Assembly: GCA_022813625.1 (NCBI GenBank)
Contig: JAKLMB010000004.1
Coordinates: 992,001 to 1,056,000, forward strand
Origin: Aaosphaeria pasadenensis
Lineage: Eukaryota; Ascomycota; Dothideomycetes; Pleosporales
DNA: 64,000 bases
Direction: 5' to 3'
Numbering within the stretch: the first letter of the stretch is position 1; every line of letters starts with the position of its first letter. A program made the position numbers and the translations under genes. This document shows, piece by piece, positions 44,277-57,692 of this stretch. The notes under the pieces were generated by a model. The model did not search any database. It worked only from the letters and a program-made list of their open reading frames with translations, and was not told the origin of the DNA.

Positions 44277-46877
44277 TTAGAGAGCGAAAGAATTCACGCT
44301 CGGCGCGGCACTCGCATGCGGACTCCCCGTCCTCGTCTGGTATGCTCGCTGATCATGCATCACACTCCCATTATTCCCACGCACCATATGCCTCGCCTCG
44401 CCCACATTCCCACGGCCATTCACCCCTGCACCCCTCACCGCACCCGATCTCAACCCATCGCCATCCTCCGCGCCATCATACACCGCCCTCCTCGCCCCAG
44501 CCGGCGACGGCGACCCCCTCCTAACATCATTCGCGACCGGCGGCGCCTGCCTGAACCTCCTGACTGGCCCCGGCACCTTCTCATCGTCGACCAGCACGAC
44601 CATCCAGACGCCGACGCTGCCGGACTGCCCGAGCAGCGGCGTGCAGTGGATCCAGCGCGGGCGGCCCTCCTCGCTGCGGTCCGCGAGCGACGGCGCCGCC
44701 GTCGACAGCCAGCGGATCTTGGCCGTCACGCCGCGGGTGCCGTCGGCGAGGGCCTCGGCGACCGAGTCGCGCACGCGGGAGGACCCGCCGATGCGGTCGA
44801 GGAAGCGGGATTGCAGGACTCCTGGGACGCGGAGGGAGGGGGAGGTGAAGAGGATGCGGAGGGAGGGGTAGGGCCGGATGAGGAGGTACTGTGGGCGTGG
44901 TTAGCACGGTGGATTTTGGGATTTGGATTGAAAAGGGGTTGTGGCTTACATGTTTGTAGACTCCCGAGAGCCTGCCCTCCGCCTTTGGCGACGGCGCGAC
45001 GGTGGTCTCGGTGTCGCTGTTGCTGGGATCCTTGATGAGGAGTCGTGGTCTGTTCCGCATGCTCACGTCGTCCCGCTCGTCGTCGACGTGCTCGCGATGC
45101 ATGTTGCCGCCGAACTTCCGCACGGTATCGAGCTCTGCGTTGTTGAACATCTCGCTGAGCTCCTGGAACTCGTCTTTCGGCTCTTCCGCGGGGGCGTTGC
45201 CGTCTTGCACCTCCAGCATGCGTTGGAAGGCGTCGAGGCCCGCGCATTCTTTTACGAGGTTGCTGACGTCGACTTGTGCGCCGATGAAGTAGCGGATTAT
45301 GCCCCGGGAGTCGAGGAGCGGGGCCATCATGAGGAGGTTCATGAAGGGGGAGCCGTCGCGGCGGCTGTGTTGTTCGTTAGCTTTACCACCACGAAGTAGA
45401 ATGATTGTAAAATAGAACATACTAGTTCAGGAACAATTCGTTGACTTCTTTGCCCTCTTTGACAGCTTCTCTCAGACGCGCAGTGCTGTAGCGATTCGTC
45501 TTCGGGCCCTGTAGGAATCTGCAATTCCTGCCGATCGCGTACGACACGCCATACTGCGTCGTGCGGTGGAACTCTGTCTCAAACATTAGATCTCTACACA
45601 AACCAACATTGTTACACTCGACGTACCTTCCGAAGCAAAAATAATTGGATTATCCGCGCGCGAGGGGTCAGTAAGACAAAACACCTCGGCAAGACCCTCG
45701 CTCGCCTCTCGAAGCAAGGGAGGCAGGTTTCCCGTGACGCGTTTCCGGATGCTGACGCTGACGACCTGGATGAGGATGTTCGTGATGAAGGCCGGGAGGT
45801 CCTCGCGGACGAGCACGTCGAACGCTTGTCGTGCTCGCTCTTCCAGGATCGCGTTGACGGTGGGTCGTGCTGAGTTCTCGGTGAATGCGTGGCCTTCTAG
45901 GGGTTCGAGGGCTTCGGCCACGGCGTTGGCGTAGTTGATTGCTTTCATGGCTTTCAGGGCGTCGAGGTAGTATATTAAGACGGGGACGGACGCGGGGCGT
46001 GCGGCGCTGAGGAAGGCTGTGAAGCGGAGGAGAGAAGGTGTGTCTTGGAATATGGCTTGGAGATGCTCCTTGGAGAACAATTGCTCTGAGTGTGCTTCGA
46101 GTGAGAAACCGCCTCGGCCTGCATCCAAGTCGTGGGAAGCTAGGAGGTCGAAGGACGCTGGGTCATCTTCGAGCAGGGGCGAGAGACGTTCGAACTCCTC
46201 GGCCGCACCCTTTTGTTGGAGCGGCACCAGGTTCTGGGTCGCGACTGAGGACGCAGAGCTCTCATACGAAATGACGGAGTCGGCAGAGCTCGTAGGTCGG
46301 CTGTAGAGCTTCGATGGGGTAGCCATGGTGGAGGATTGACCACTTGACGATGAGCGGAAGAATCGGCGTGTTCTTGAGGGAGTTTTCCCGCTGGAGCTGA
46401 ACCTTCATGTTAGCAATCGGGACAGCAAGTGAAGTGCACAATAGGCAGCCCTTACCTGGTCCTGGTGGGAATATGGATTCCACGACGAGTGAAGTCTGGA
46501 GGAGGTGGAGCGGTGTCCTCAGTCGCTGGAGGAGAGTCGATTGGAAGAGCACTCTCTAACAGATCGAAGTCTTGTATCTTACTCGGAGGTGTCTGAGGAG
46601 GTTCTATGTGGGAGGGAAGCGGCTCTGGATCCTCTTCAACCTGACGAATGTCCTGAACGAGAGGTTCGCCGACCGCCCCGGCATCATTGCTATCTATATG
46701 AGAGAGTCTATGGTGGTGGGGGGGATGTGACATGACGCTATCGACAGCGCCAGGCCCATCGGAGGAGCCAGCAGCACTCCCTCCCCCGTTGGACAATGAC
46801 ATTCTCTTGAAATGGAAAGGACCGGAGATGGAGACGTGCTTGGAAAGGGAACCATGAACTGAACGCCTTTTGAACAT
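44277..46877 (-). CDS. RGS-LOV blue-light photoreceptor
   Basis: Five exons, 46877-46456, 46396-45627, 45573-45423, 45364-44950 and 44888-44277, coding 789 residues. A long Ser/Pro-rich N-terminus precedes an RGS-type helical domain (about 245-365; FSKEHLQAIFQDTPSLLRFT). A LOV domain follows (about 370-475): FCLTDPSRADNPIIFASEEF, GRNCRFLQGP with the flavin-adduct Cys415, and RRDGSPFMNLLMMAPLLDS with IRYFIGAQVDVS. A C-terminal PAS-like region (YLLIRPYPSLRILFTSPSLR, GRPRWIHCTPLLGQSGSVGV) completes it. This is the build of the fungal RGS-LOV receptors (Botrytis BcLOV4), which bind flavin and move to anionic membrane lipids under blue light; the RGS domain would act on G-alpha signalling. All LOV chemistry residues are intact. 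Confidence 0.92.
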
Positions 46878-49572
46878 CTGTGCCGACTATCGGGGGGGCA
46901 CCCACGGATCGAAAGCGCAGCAAAGGTACCAAGCAGCAGATCTCAATTTTTTGATATCTGGGGAAACGAAGGGCACTATTAGATTTAGGCGGAACTACTT
47001 TTTTTTGTTTGAACAGGAAAGATGGGCGTGCTATGACGAGGAACCATGGTCTAAGAGAGACTACAAGAGGACTAGGGAGAACGTACCAAAGGGGGTTGAG
47101 CCAGTATGGCGCTGCTAGCACAAGCCCAATGTAGGAGGTTCGCCTGGAGATAGAAACCTGGTAGAGATCGAGATACCCGAAAGAGTCTGGTGTCTCTTTC
47201 AGATTGGGTTGAGGAAGAATGATTGATAGGCGATATTGGGTCCAGCAGGTCTAGCAAAGAAAAATGGCCGAGGTGGAGATGTTTAGTTTAGCCTCACTAG
47301 CCAATAGCTCGCGAACTCTAATCTGAGGTGGACAGGTACTCGAAAGGTACTCGAACTCGTGTACGGAGTATGTCCGCTTGAACGGATCGACCCGGGGTGC
47401 AGTCAAGTGCAGTGTAGTGCAATTGCAGGGCATGCAGTATGTACAATAATGCAAGTCAGTAACTATCCGTAGTTCCAATGAGTGGAGTTTGATTGCCAGC
47501 TAGAGCACGCTTCGTCGTCGATCTAGGGGCTCCGATGGGAAGGACAAGCTGTCGGAATCAAAGAGTGCTACGGAGATCGGAAAGCCTTTTGATCTTTTTG
47601 ATTGATGACCTCACATGCAAACATGCAAGGCCCGGCCAGTAACGGTAACGCGTCTTTGCTTCCCCTTCCTAACGAATAGCTCCCTACCCGTAGCCTACAG
47701 ATCTTCCTTTGTGCGCGTGCGTGTTGCTTTGAGTAGGCTGTTGGTTGATTGTCACCAGTAGATCCACCTACCAAAGCTGTTGCTGGGATACAAGGTAGAG
47801 CAGATCGCTCAGGGGTGTGCTTTTTCGTCCTGCGAAGTTCAATTCTCGATTGTTGCACTGCAGCGCCGCGTTCCCTCCACTGGGGGAGAGGATCGTGGGA
47901 TGCGAAGAAGTGCGTGGTCGTAAGAGCGAGGGAGAAAATGGACGTGAGGAGAAGGAAAAACCAACACAGAATCAAGAGGCACAGACATAAGACACAGACA
48001 CAGACACACGCACGAAACGACACGAGGAAAAGCCCCGAGAAGAAAGAAGGAAAACCTTCCCCCAACCTTTCAGCCAACACGATTCATGACACAGCTGCTG
48101 TTTAGAGCCTGGTGCCTGACATGATCCTGACCGATATGACCCAGCCTGGCTTGAAATGGCCCGAATTGGCTGGCTAGGCTGGTGATGCCTTGCATTTCCT
48201 TACTCGCTGTAACTGTACCTTGCCTTACCGTACGATGCTCGTTGTAGGTATGACTTGCTTGCTTGATTCGCGTGCGTGCCGATGGATTGTCAAACGCAAC
48301 ACACACGCAACGTGGATCCCGCGCGTCGTCGCAATCCGTCGCCGTCCGTGTCATCCATGCCGGGGATCGTTGCCTCTCGTGGCATGTCTACTGTGGGAAC
48401 GAACGTTACTACTCGCTAGCACTTCAATGATTCCACTTCCATTCCAGACTCGTCCAAATTTGATTGAACTAAACAATTGTGTTCCGCTTCTGACATACGC
48501 GAAGGTTCATAAACAGGGACATGGGGACCTTGGTACCTAGGTCGTCGTTCCTGTCAGGGGCTAGCTATCAATCAATTTGCGTACTGGTCCCAATTCCCAA
48601 GAAAGAGTTATCGATTAATATACGAAGGCCTATATCAACATAGCTACTCATAAAAACAACGTAAACACTTCATTCAATAGAAACATCTCCAAACCATCAA
48701 TCAAATCACCCCTTCCATGCTCTCCTTTGTACCCGTACCATGTAGTCCAGCCCATTCACACCACTCACATCTCCAGAACCTCCCTACCCTATATACTACC
48801 TTGTTACGCCCAACCGCTCATAAAGCGTTTCCCCAACGGTCTACCTGACTCAAACCCATCACCAATAGTTCCTGAATCCTTACAAAAACGCCCACCCCAA
48901 CCGTTCGTTCCCTCGCCTCGCCGTTCAAAAGCGCCCCCGATCGCAATGCCCATGCAGCTTCTCCCTCCCCATCGTGTACTTAACTGTTATCCCTTGGATG
49001 TTTAATATGCGAAGAGATAGTGCACAAGTACGCTTAGCACGTGTCGCGATTGGTAAATTGATTCAGTAGTTTGTCAACGCCTACACGACTCGAACAGGTG
49101 TTTACATACGAGGTTACGCGACTGGATAAGTCGTTATACGCTGTCTATGACACCCGGATGGCGGACTCCTTTGCTTTGGTTTTCTGCTTGGAATTTCCTG
49201 GGAGTTTACGTGCCTTGGGAGTTCTACATGTGTACAGAGCATGTGGTTATGACGTGCGGTGCGTGCCCCTGGCCATGTATACATCAGTACTGATGCGGGC
49301 CGATTTGAAAGATCGCCAGATCGTGTTTAATGGAAGTGTTCTATGAGACTATGCTACAATAGTTCGCGGATGTGACAGCTTCCGGGAGGAGAATTTTTTG
49401 GATGATCGGCAGGGGAGTGGAGGGGATCTTTGATGGACGTGGTTGTGTGGGTCTATGCCACGCGACGGAGGGGCTACAACTGATGACATGTCGACCACGT
49501 TGATCACAAAGACGGCGAAGACAAGTCGGCGAGGGTAAAAAAAATGTACATTCACAGCACTCGCTCGTAAAT
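46878..49572. other. Long upstream region of the photoreceptor gene
   Basis: About 2.7 kb without a supportable gene. Short frames (47568-48105, 48727-49346) have no motif. An ACACAG-type microsatellite lies at about 47988-48015. The right end is the 3' flank of the cystinosin gene. Confidence 0.55.
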
Positions 49573-50597
49573 CTAGTAAATCTGCCTACTAAGCAACAAC
49601 CTCCTCCTCTCATCCCACTCCTCGTCCTCCTCGTCCTCGTCCTCGTCCGCCGATCCTGGCGCTTTCCGATACAGCCAGTAGTGCTGATACAGGAAGATGA
49701 GGTCGAACAGCAGGGTGATGTTGCCGAGGCCGAACTTGACGGGGTTGCCCGTGACGCCCTCCCAGCTGCCCTGCAGCGTCGAGTCGATCATGACCTGCGC
49801 GAGGCTCATGATGCCGCCGGAGAAGTCGAGCGTGATGGTGTAGATGCTCCATCCGGAGGTGGATTTGCGCTTGTAGTTTATCCAGGCTTGCGGGATGTAT
49901 TTTATGACGACGGTGAGGAGCTTGACGTAGCCGAGGGTGTAGATCTGGTACATATATATGTTTAGTCTCCGTACTTTCTGTTGAATTGATTTTGAGGGGG
50001 TAGGGGAGGACTTACGACGTCTATCCACGCCCACCCTGAAGCGTCGTATCCCCAATCCCGCCCCCGTATCCCGACCACGAGCACCGTGAGCAGTATACTC
50101 AGCAGACAGCCCCAGAAGACGCCGAGCACCACGCGGCTAGCCTTCTGCCTGCTCCCGACCTTGAAACCCCATATCGCGGGGAAGAACTGCGAGTAGACGA
50201 CGACGCACATCACGGCCCCGTGGGCGGCGAACAGGAAGTCGTTGAAGCGCACCGTGGTCTCCGGCGCGTTCGGGTGGCGGTACGCATACTGGGATTGGAT
50301 GGTCGGGGAGTAGAGGAACGAGGCGGTCGATATCGTGTACGCGGTGAAGCCCAGCACGTTGCAGGTGGGGAAGTCGATGGCGAGGCCAAGGGTGGATTTG
50401 CGCCGCCAGTTCGTGATGGGTTGTGGGTAGAATGATGCGCTCCTGTGAGGCTGGTTAGGGGAGATTACTCGAGGATAGGATGGGAGAGATAAGAGGGGAA
50501 TTCGGCCTGTAACGTACCAGGCGAGGAAGTATGTCCAGCCCAAGACTCTGGAGATAGCCTTCGCGAATGCTATGAGTTCGGTATCCGCATCTGACAT
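49573..50597 (-). CDS. Cystinosin-type vacuolar cystine/H+ symporter (PQ-loop)
   Basis: Three exons, 50597-50518, 50442-50016 and 49944-49573, coding 292 residues. Seven-helix PQ-loop protein. The first loop, SASFYPQPITNWRRKSTLGL, spans intron 1 and is followed by IDFPTCNVLGFTAY; the second, YIPQAWINYKRKSTSGWS, by ITLDFSGGIMSLAQ. Both carry the paired PQ and LDF/IDF motifs; the Asp in LDFSGG corresponds to the proton-coupling residue of cystinosin. NDFLFAAHGAV and the acidic tail (DEDEDEEDEEWDERRR, then LLLSR) fit. The family exports cystine from the vacuole/lysosome using the proton gradient. Confidence 0.93.
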
Positions 50598-51051
50598 TAT
50601 TGTTACGTGCAATAAGATTGGAGGTGTACTGGTAGCGAGGGCGACAACATGGGAGGTCAATGTTGTTCGGAAAATAGGTTACGCAACGTGGCACGGAAGA
50701 TGGTTTCAATACACATATCGAGAGGACAAGTGACTACGAATAGAGACGCATGACATGTGAGACGACATGTCAGGCCGGATATGCGACCATTGGGAGAGAA
50801 GGCTGCGCGTGTGGTGTTTATTGTATGGCAGAGCAAGACCAGAAGGCAGAAGATATCGTCATGCGCCGCGATAATGATGAGCAAAGATAGGACTATTGTC
50901 TATGGTGGACCCTGGGCGCTATTCCCCTTCGGGAACATATGCAATTCAATATGCTGCTTTATCAATGGGATTGGATTAACTCTTCATATACTGTCCTGAA
51001 ATAGCATACTTAACAATGTGCATTTATCTAAACACACCATTATCGACAAAA
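50598..51051. other. Intergenic
   Basis: Promoter of cystinosin and 3' flank of the SRPBCC gene; no gene. Confidence 0.5.
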
Positions 51052-51725
51052 CTACGACTGACTCTCTAAATACAATTTCAACCCCGCAGCCTGCCCTTCA
51101 AACGACTTCTGCAAGCCCTCGCCCTGCAACGCCTTCAACACCGGCGCGAGCGATCCGTGAAACACCTCTCTTGCCTCGTAAAGAACCCTTCCCTCTCCAA
51201 TGTCGCTGATGGCTTGCCACCTTTCGGCAGACAAGGCCTCGTCTGGCGCTGCCTGGTAATCCCACGCGAGGCGGCCAAGCTCCGGCTGGATGTGCGTGAC
51301 GTTCTCGTAGGCGAACGCAATGTTCAGCGGATTGTCGGGAGTGTACCTGTTGACCGGGAGAGGGAGAGGCGGGATCTGAGTGCGTAGGAATAGTCGCTTT
51401 CCTTCTACTGGACGCTGTTCGGGGAGTGTGATGTTCCATGGGGAGACGACGATGGAGGATCTGGGGGAATGGATGTGAGATGGTTTGTGTATGTGAATGA
51501 AGAGATATGTTATGTGACTAACCGAACGAACGGATTCCAGTCAGGATATTTGGGAAAGTTCGTGAGTGCTTCCCAGGCCGCGGCGGTGGTAGTGTTGTAG
51601 ATCACGATCCTAGCTGATGCGGTAAATACACCTGGAGGAACGTCTGGGAGATTTGTTTGACATTGACCACCGTCGAGCAGAGAGAAGAGGAGTGGGACTG
51701 TGAGCCCCCATTTAATCCAAGACAT
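51052..51725 (-). CDS. Secreted SRPBCC (polyketide cyclase/START-like) family protein
   Basis: Exons 51725-51523 and 51460-51052, 203 residues; donor gttagt, acceptor cccccag. The ATG at 51725 begins a signal peptide (IKWGLTVPLLFSLLDGGQC), which is why the upstream in-frame ATG at 51824 is not preferred. The mature part matches the SRPBCC ligand-binding fold: FTASARIVIYNTTTAAAWEA then LTNFPKYPDWNPFVR, a WNPF-type signature, later RLAWDYQ and the C-terminal helix LQKSFEGQAAGLKLYL. NxT sites are present. Members bind hydrophobic ligands or act as cyclases or aromatases; neither a ligand nor a biosynthetic cluster is seen here. Confidence 0.83.
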
Positions 51726-53818
51726 AGTCAATACTTGAAAGAGCGAGCGTCGCACAGGTTTGGCTCTAAGAGTAGGACTGTTGAGTAAATGGGCTGGAGA
51801 GCAAACACAATCGAGGGCAGCCATTCACGTTAAATCATTACACCAGGCAGAGGCAGACGAATGGTTACTACCAACAGCTGGCTATGTGAGAATACGATTA
51901 AATATGGAGCAAACCAGCATCGTGGACTCCTCCCGCAGAGCTAGTCTTGCCAGAAAGGCTCCTCCCGAACCGGAGGGAGGCCATGGAGTCTTGCAGATGC
52001 AGCTACAGCTGCAGCATTGCGTCGTTGAAGAGACCACGATCCCGGACGTAGGCTAGGTGTGGACTGCGAGTTCGCCGGGTCAAAAGGATCCCAATCTGTT
52101 CCTGGCGACTTCGCTTCCCCATCGCTTCGAGGGGCGTCCAGTAAACGATATAGCTGAGAGGAAAAGACACGAAAAGAGGGTTGTTATTAGCATTGATGAC
52201 GAACGATGGGTAGGGGGATGGTTGGCAAGGGTGTGGTTCCGGCAAAATTGTACAGCCATAGGACTGGGCCGGGTTGCACTGCGGTCGTCTAGGTACGAGT
52301 ACTGCCGACGAGGTGTGTCGAAAGTGGAAGTATGGGGATTGCGTGAGGTCGATACCCATGCTATAGGAGATGTAACGCAGAACAGGCTGCTGGATACGAG
52401 CCTGGAGGTTCCGAAAACCTAATTGTGCAGGCGTGGCATTCTACATTCCGCATTCCACAGCAGCTAGGCTGGCAACGTGACGGAAGACGAAAGCGGAAGA
52501 GAGGATTGGGATTCGTTTGGATTGGGATTGGGGTTAGGAGATGGGAGGGAGAGAGAGAGAGAAGGGAATTGAAGGGCGCAAAAGGCGGTTATAAGTGATA
52601 TGTGGTTAGAGTTCGGAGTCGCGATGATGCTATCTACAGGTACGATAAGTAAAAGGCTCATATACGGAGTCAATAGTTATGTCGAAGACACTCTATCAAG
52701 TAGATATCTTGATTGCACTCCCGCATCTGCAGATATCTACCCTCTATGCTCCGTACTATGTTCCGTATGTTCCCACCTGTACAAAGTACCTATTGTGTCT
52801 ACCTAGACTCGATACTCTTCTGATCACTACTATATATATCGTAGGGGATGTGGTAGTGTTGTAGTCGTGTTTAACTAGGCTTCCCCTCTCCCCTTCCGGT
52901 GCGCCCTTCCCCTATGATGCAGTTGACACCAGATAAAGGGAGACCAGCATCATTCACATCTCTCTAATCTTTCGACATACCAGATCCACCAAGAAGCAGG
53001 ACTGTACTCCGTACTACCTATAGGTGGAAAGCGGGCACTACCACGTCCGGCCGTTCATCATCTCTCAGCTGCTGCCGCCGCCCGCACGCCCGCCCTGCGC
53101 TGCCCGCCATCTCCCCCGCGCTACGTCTTAGTCGTGTTACGAGTACGAGGGGGATAGCCCCGCGTCCAGTCCACCACCAACCACCAACCTCCAACAGCTT
53201 CAATACTGTGCTAATCTAATGAAGCTTGTGCTTGCACAATATTAGCTCTATTCATATCTATCTACTCTAGTATAATCATAACAACCACTATCGGATAGAG
53301 ATTGGAACAGGCATCTAAATAAGCCTCTCTTCGCTGTCTGAGACCACGACGACACAACGACGGACCCTGACCCTGACTCTGAGTCCGCCGCCCTATCTTG
53401 TTGGCACGAGCTAACCACCTAAGCTACCCCGTCATCACCCATTCACTCTGTCATTCACTCATACTGTCAGTCAGTCACCCCTACTCTCTTACTACTACCA
53501 TTCTACTCTACTGTACTCTAAAACAAGTCACATAGTCAACAACTAAAGTCACCTGCCACCTACCATTTCCACATCCGACACTCATTCCATTCCTGAATGG
53601 CATAGCCGCTTTGTCTCATCTCCTGCTCTTACCGACTCCAGCCGTACCATCCTCAACCCGGCCCCCTCCCTCTCCGACATAACCTCCACCACCACATCCA
53701 CGACCACAACAACATCGCCACTCCTCTTCTGCTGATACAGGACCATAAACAAACGCATGTACACCTTGTAGTAGCTACCACTTCCGACCCTTCTCCCGCG
53801 TACACCTACACCTTTTGA
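51726..53818. other. Long divergent intergenic region
   Basis: About 2.1 kb, no supportable gene. A (GA)n run lies near 52548-52561. The right half is pyrimidine-rich, fitting a long 5'-UTR or promoter of the BCAS3 gene. Confidence 0.55.
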
Positions 53819-56800
53819 ATGACCCCATCGCCCGAACATACCGACCCGCCCTCCAACCTGACCCGTCTCTATCAGCAACAGCGCAACCGCACCAAAGCCC
53901 CGGACACTGCAAAGCCCCGCGGTCGCAACATTTCAAGACATGAGCTGGGAAGAGGAGACAGCAGCTATGGAGGGAGGGTCAACCGCATATACCCCAGAGA
54001 GATGTGAGTGTTTACCTTGACTTCCTACTCCCAACTCCTCCGTCCCGTCCAAGTTCAAACGTCCCTCGTTTGCAAGTCAACACCTGTACTAACTTCACGT
54101 CAAGAGCGAAATCACCCCCGACCGCGAAGCGTTACTCTTCTACGTCTCCCACGGGTGCGAATACCTATAATGCTACCACATCTCCGCTGCTCTCTGCTCT
54201 GGGAGCTACCAAGACCACTGCTACACAGTACACCAGTGAATGGACAAAGTCACTCCCCTTCTTCGCGAATCAGTCCTCCCCTGGAAACGGTGGGATCGCT
54301 ATAAACGGATCGCCGCCGATATTCCACAACTCACCGGGCAACAGAGACGGTGGCGCGTACGGGCAGCACCTCATGTCCAACTCGCCCCCAGTGGCCGGAG
54401 GGAGGCCCCTGAGCCATCCAAACCAGTACACAACCTTCGGCGGACGGCTTCGAAACTCTCCCCAGGAGTCCCCCGGCCGTGATCGAAGAGCGTCCATGTA
54501 CTCTCATGTGGGCGCCAGAGGACCCGTACCGGCAAACCCTCCGCTACCCCATCAGCCCCAGCCCCACTACTATAACCTTCCGGACTTCGACCTGGGCCTC
54601 AACACGCCGCCCACAGAGGGTTTGACGGCGGGTGAATGTGGGTACCACTGCGGATTGGATACTCTCAGCATGGCAGGCGATGAAGCCTCAAAGACGGCGG
54701 AGAATGTCTTGCTAGTTGGCCACCAGGGTGGTCTTGATGTTTTCCGGGTAGAGAAGGCCAAGATGGACATTGTCGGCCGACTCGAGGGGCTTCGGGGCTC
54801 TGTCATAGGTGCTAAAATACTCCCATGGACTAGACGGAGGGATCTAATGTTCGCTTTAAGACCTCTCATCGCACTCATACTCCACGGACCCGTGGTAGAT
54901 GACAGGAGAAGCGCCCATAGCGGAAGCGGCTCCTCGTCCGTCATCGATGACTCCGCTTCCGACTCGCCCAGTCGACCTTCTTCAAGTAGGGGGAACGACC
55001 AAGGCAGCAGAGTCAGCCATTTTCAAACCACTGTCGAAGTGTATTCTTTGAAGGAGAGACGCCATGTCGCTACCCTTTATAAGAGCCCGTTGATTCCTAT
55101 TAACAGCCCTATTGATAGCCCGATGTTTGAGCCGCCCCCACCAGCCGGTGATTTTACACTGGATGCAAAAGGGATGTTTGTCGTCGTCGCATCTGGAACA
55201 AGCGGTGAGGTCTTCATATTTGCGCCATATCTTGCGGGCCACGAAGAGTACGAGGAGCGATTCCGTTGCATCGGCAAAGTGTGGACTTCCGTACAGTTTC
55301 GCGAAAGGGGCAACCACTCAAGTGCCTCCAGCGCAGCGGATGGCAGTCACGAGGAGGCCGGTGTGGAGAAGTATGGAGTACCCGTATTCTCGTTATCTGA
55401 TCGATGGCTTGCTGTTACCCCACCTGCATCCTCGTCCCTGTTCCCCGTCAATGGTACGGCATTACTGTCACCTTACAACGAAAGGCCTCCCGGGCTTACT
55501 CACCACACTGTACCGCCCCAGCCTTCGGCGAATTGCTCCGTGGATGCTCCCGAGGCAGACAGTCTGATCAATCGACTTACCCGAGAGGGAACTCAAGTTG
55601 CCATCAAAGGAGCACGCTGGGCCACCGAGAAGGGAATCCAAGCATTCAAGAGCTACATGAATCGGGGTCCGCAACCTAACGGAAGTGGTAATAACATTCC
55701 TTACGGCGCGGAACCGACGCAGCAACAGTATTTTCCCCCTACTCATGGACACAACCAGGCACAACCTAGGCAGGAAACTACCGTCATCTCCATTTACGAT
55801 CTACAAAGGCTTGTTGATGGAGAGGAGACAAAGAGCAAGCATATGCTCACCCCAGTTGCAACCATACCAGCCGTTTTGGGCTGCAGCTTCTTGTCGTTCT
55901 CGCCATCCGGGCTGATGCTGATGACGGTCAGCAGCAAAGGAGATCTTCAGGACGTTTGGGACCTTAAGCGAATGAACTTCCGCCGTGCTCGCAAATCGAC
56001 TCGCGAGCAACCCATGGGTCCGCATGTGAGACAGGTCGCAAGATTTGCTCGTATGACCGTCACCAATGTAGTGGACGTTGTCTGGTCTGGCCCACGAACC
56101 GACAAGATCGCGGTGCTCACGGATAAAGGAACTGTACACATGTTCCTGATGCCTTCATACGCATTCCAGTGGCCACCTCCCCGGCGGACTCGGAGAGCTG
56201 GACAGGCTGGAAAGGTGGATGATGAAGGCGGCCCGGCGAATGCACGCGGCGGTGGCGCAGTTAATTCTGCGATGCAAGCTATCAACGGAACTGCGAAGCC
56301 TTTCTTCGATGCTGTCCGCTCACGCAATACTGGTAATGGATCACGGTTTCCCTCTTTCAGCAGTCTAGGTATGACTCCCGCTGCTGGTGCGAAATCGGGC
56401 AAAGCTGTTGCTGCAGGTGTGGGCAAATCGATCAACAACATCCGGCATGCGGGTGACAACAAGCTTAGCATTCCATCCTCTTCCATTGGAATCAAGCCGG
56501 ATAGTGTTCGGTGGTTGACAGGGAAGGGCCTCGGCTGCATAGCCTTGGTTGCCGGCGGTATACTTCAGATCTACAGAATACAGATGCGAGCTGCGTCTGG
56601 CAAAGGAAAGTCTGCCAATGCCACTTCCATCAGCAAGAAGAAACTTGTCGAATTTGGCTTGGCTCCCATTCGCGATTCACCCGTGCCGCCTGCGATTGTG
56701 GCTCTGTTGTTTTCGCCGCCTGGGGAGCCAGCACAAATGGTTGACGTTCACGGCGAGTGGCTCCCTCGATCGTTACCGTCTCGAAGGCCAAAGCATGGAT

Positions 56801-57279
56801 TGGCTCCTGGGAAGAAGGCTACAGCCAGTGCTGCACCTCTCAGCTTTTCCGAAATCGAGACGAACCCGCCATACCAGCCTTTCTATACAGATCGCAGAGT
56901 GACCCGCTTCACGTTTGCAAAGGCTACCAGCGACGTCCAAGGAAGCAACAGTGAGTGGCCAGCTGCTCCTGCTGAGCTTGTTTCCGATTTGCATCACGAC
57001 AATGACCACAGTGCTTGGCTTTTCGGAGACGAATTCGATGCTGTACGGATCTCCACTCCCGTCACGCAGATATACGAATCAGACGATGAGGATGCAATCG
57101 CTGGCGTTGCAGCTCGGGTGCGAAATCAAACAGTTCTCAGGGATGGTGAGGAGGAAATCGAGCAGGTCGTGGTCACTACCAGACGCCGACGCGTGAGAAG
57201 AGAAGGCGGTGCCGAGGAAGAAGAAGGCTTCTTCGAGGACGACTGCGAGGTGCTGGATTTTGCAGAGGACAGGGTTTAA
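53819..57279 (+). CDS. BCAS3/WD40-domain protein
   Basis: Two exons, 53819-54003 and 54105-57279, coding 1119 residues. The 101-nt intron has donor GTGAGT and a classic TACTAAC branch site before the acceptor. A Ser/Pro/Asn-rich N-terminus (about 1-210) precedes a WD40-type propeller starting LLVGHQGGLDVFRVEKAKMD. Later blades include TTVEVYSLKERRHVATLY and FLSFSPSGLMLMTVSSKGD, followed by the BCAS3-type segment VTNVVDVVWSGPRTDKIAVL and GTVHMFLMPSYAFQW. The C-terminus is acidic. BCAS3 proteins are PROPPIN-like and in animals and plants act in autophagosome formation; fungal members are little studied, so a role in autophagy is inferred. Confidence 0.88.
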
Positions 57280-57692
57280 CGCAATGCATCTTTTCACTCT
57301 ACTCATCATTTGGCTGCTCAAGCCACATTCGATCGCTTTGCATAGACGGTTTGGGTCCGGATTGGGGCATATTCGATCAATTACTATAAGAAACAACACA
57401 TGCCGGCGTTACGGAGTCTCGCAATCACATTAAGTATATACAGGCCGAAATTATCCGTATGTAGCGTTGGATATAGCAGTATATAGCAGAAATACCCCTA
57501 TGTTGTCTTTGAACCCTGACCTGACCTCTCTCGTATTCGTACGTCACGACCCTGACTTTTTGTCTAAGCAGTGGATGCCAAGCCCTTACATCACACCCCA
57601 TTCCGAAAATCCCATGAAAGACCAGCTCACCGTCAGCCTTCCCCTCCCGACTTTCAACCACCATTCAACCATCCGCTGGAGACAAAGCCATC
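57280..57692. other. Intergenic
   Basis: About 410 bp between BCAS3 and MPDU1 genes; no gene. Confidence 0.5.

Noticed and set aside
47568..48105. Opposing frames of 170 and 118 codons
   Set aside because: Low-complexity (ACACAG-type repeat, Cys/Leu runs), no motif; likely promoter of the photoreceptor gene.
49071..49346. 91-codon plus-strand frame near the cystinosin 3' end
   Set aside because: No family resemblance and no supporting splice or start context.
54004..54104. Coding start of the BCAS3 protein within this interval
   Set aside because: It has no ATG there; the interval begins GTGAGT and ends with a TACTAAC branch site and AG, so it is an intron.
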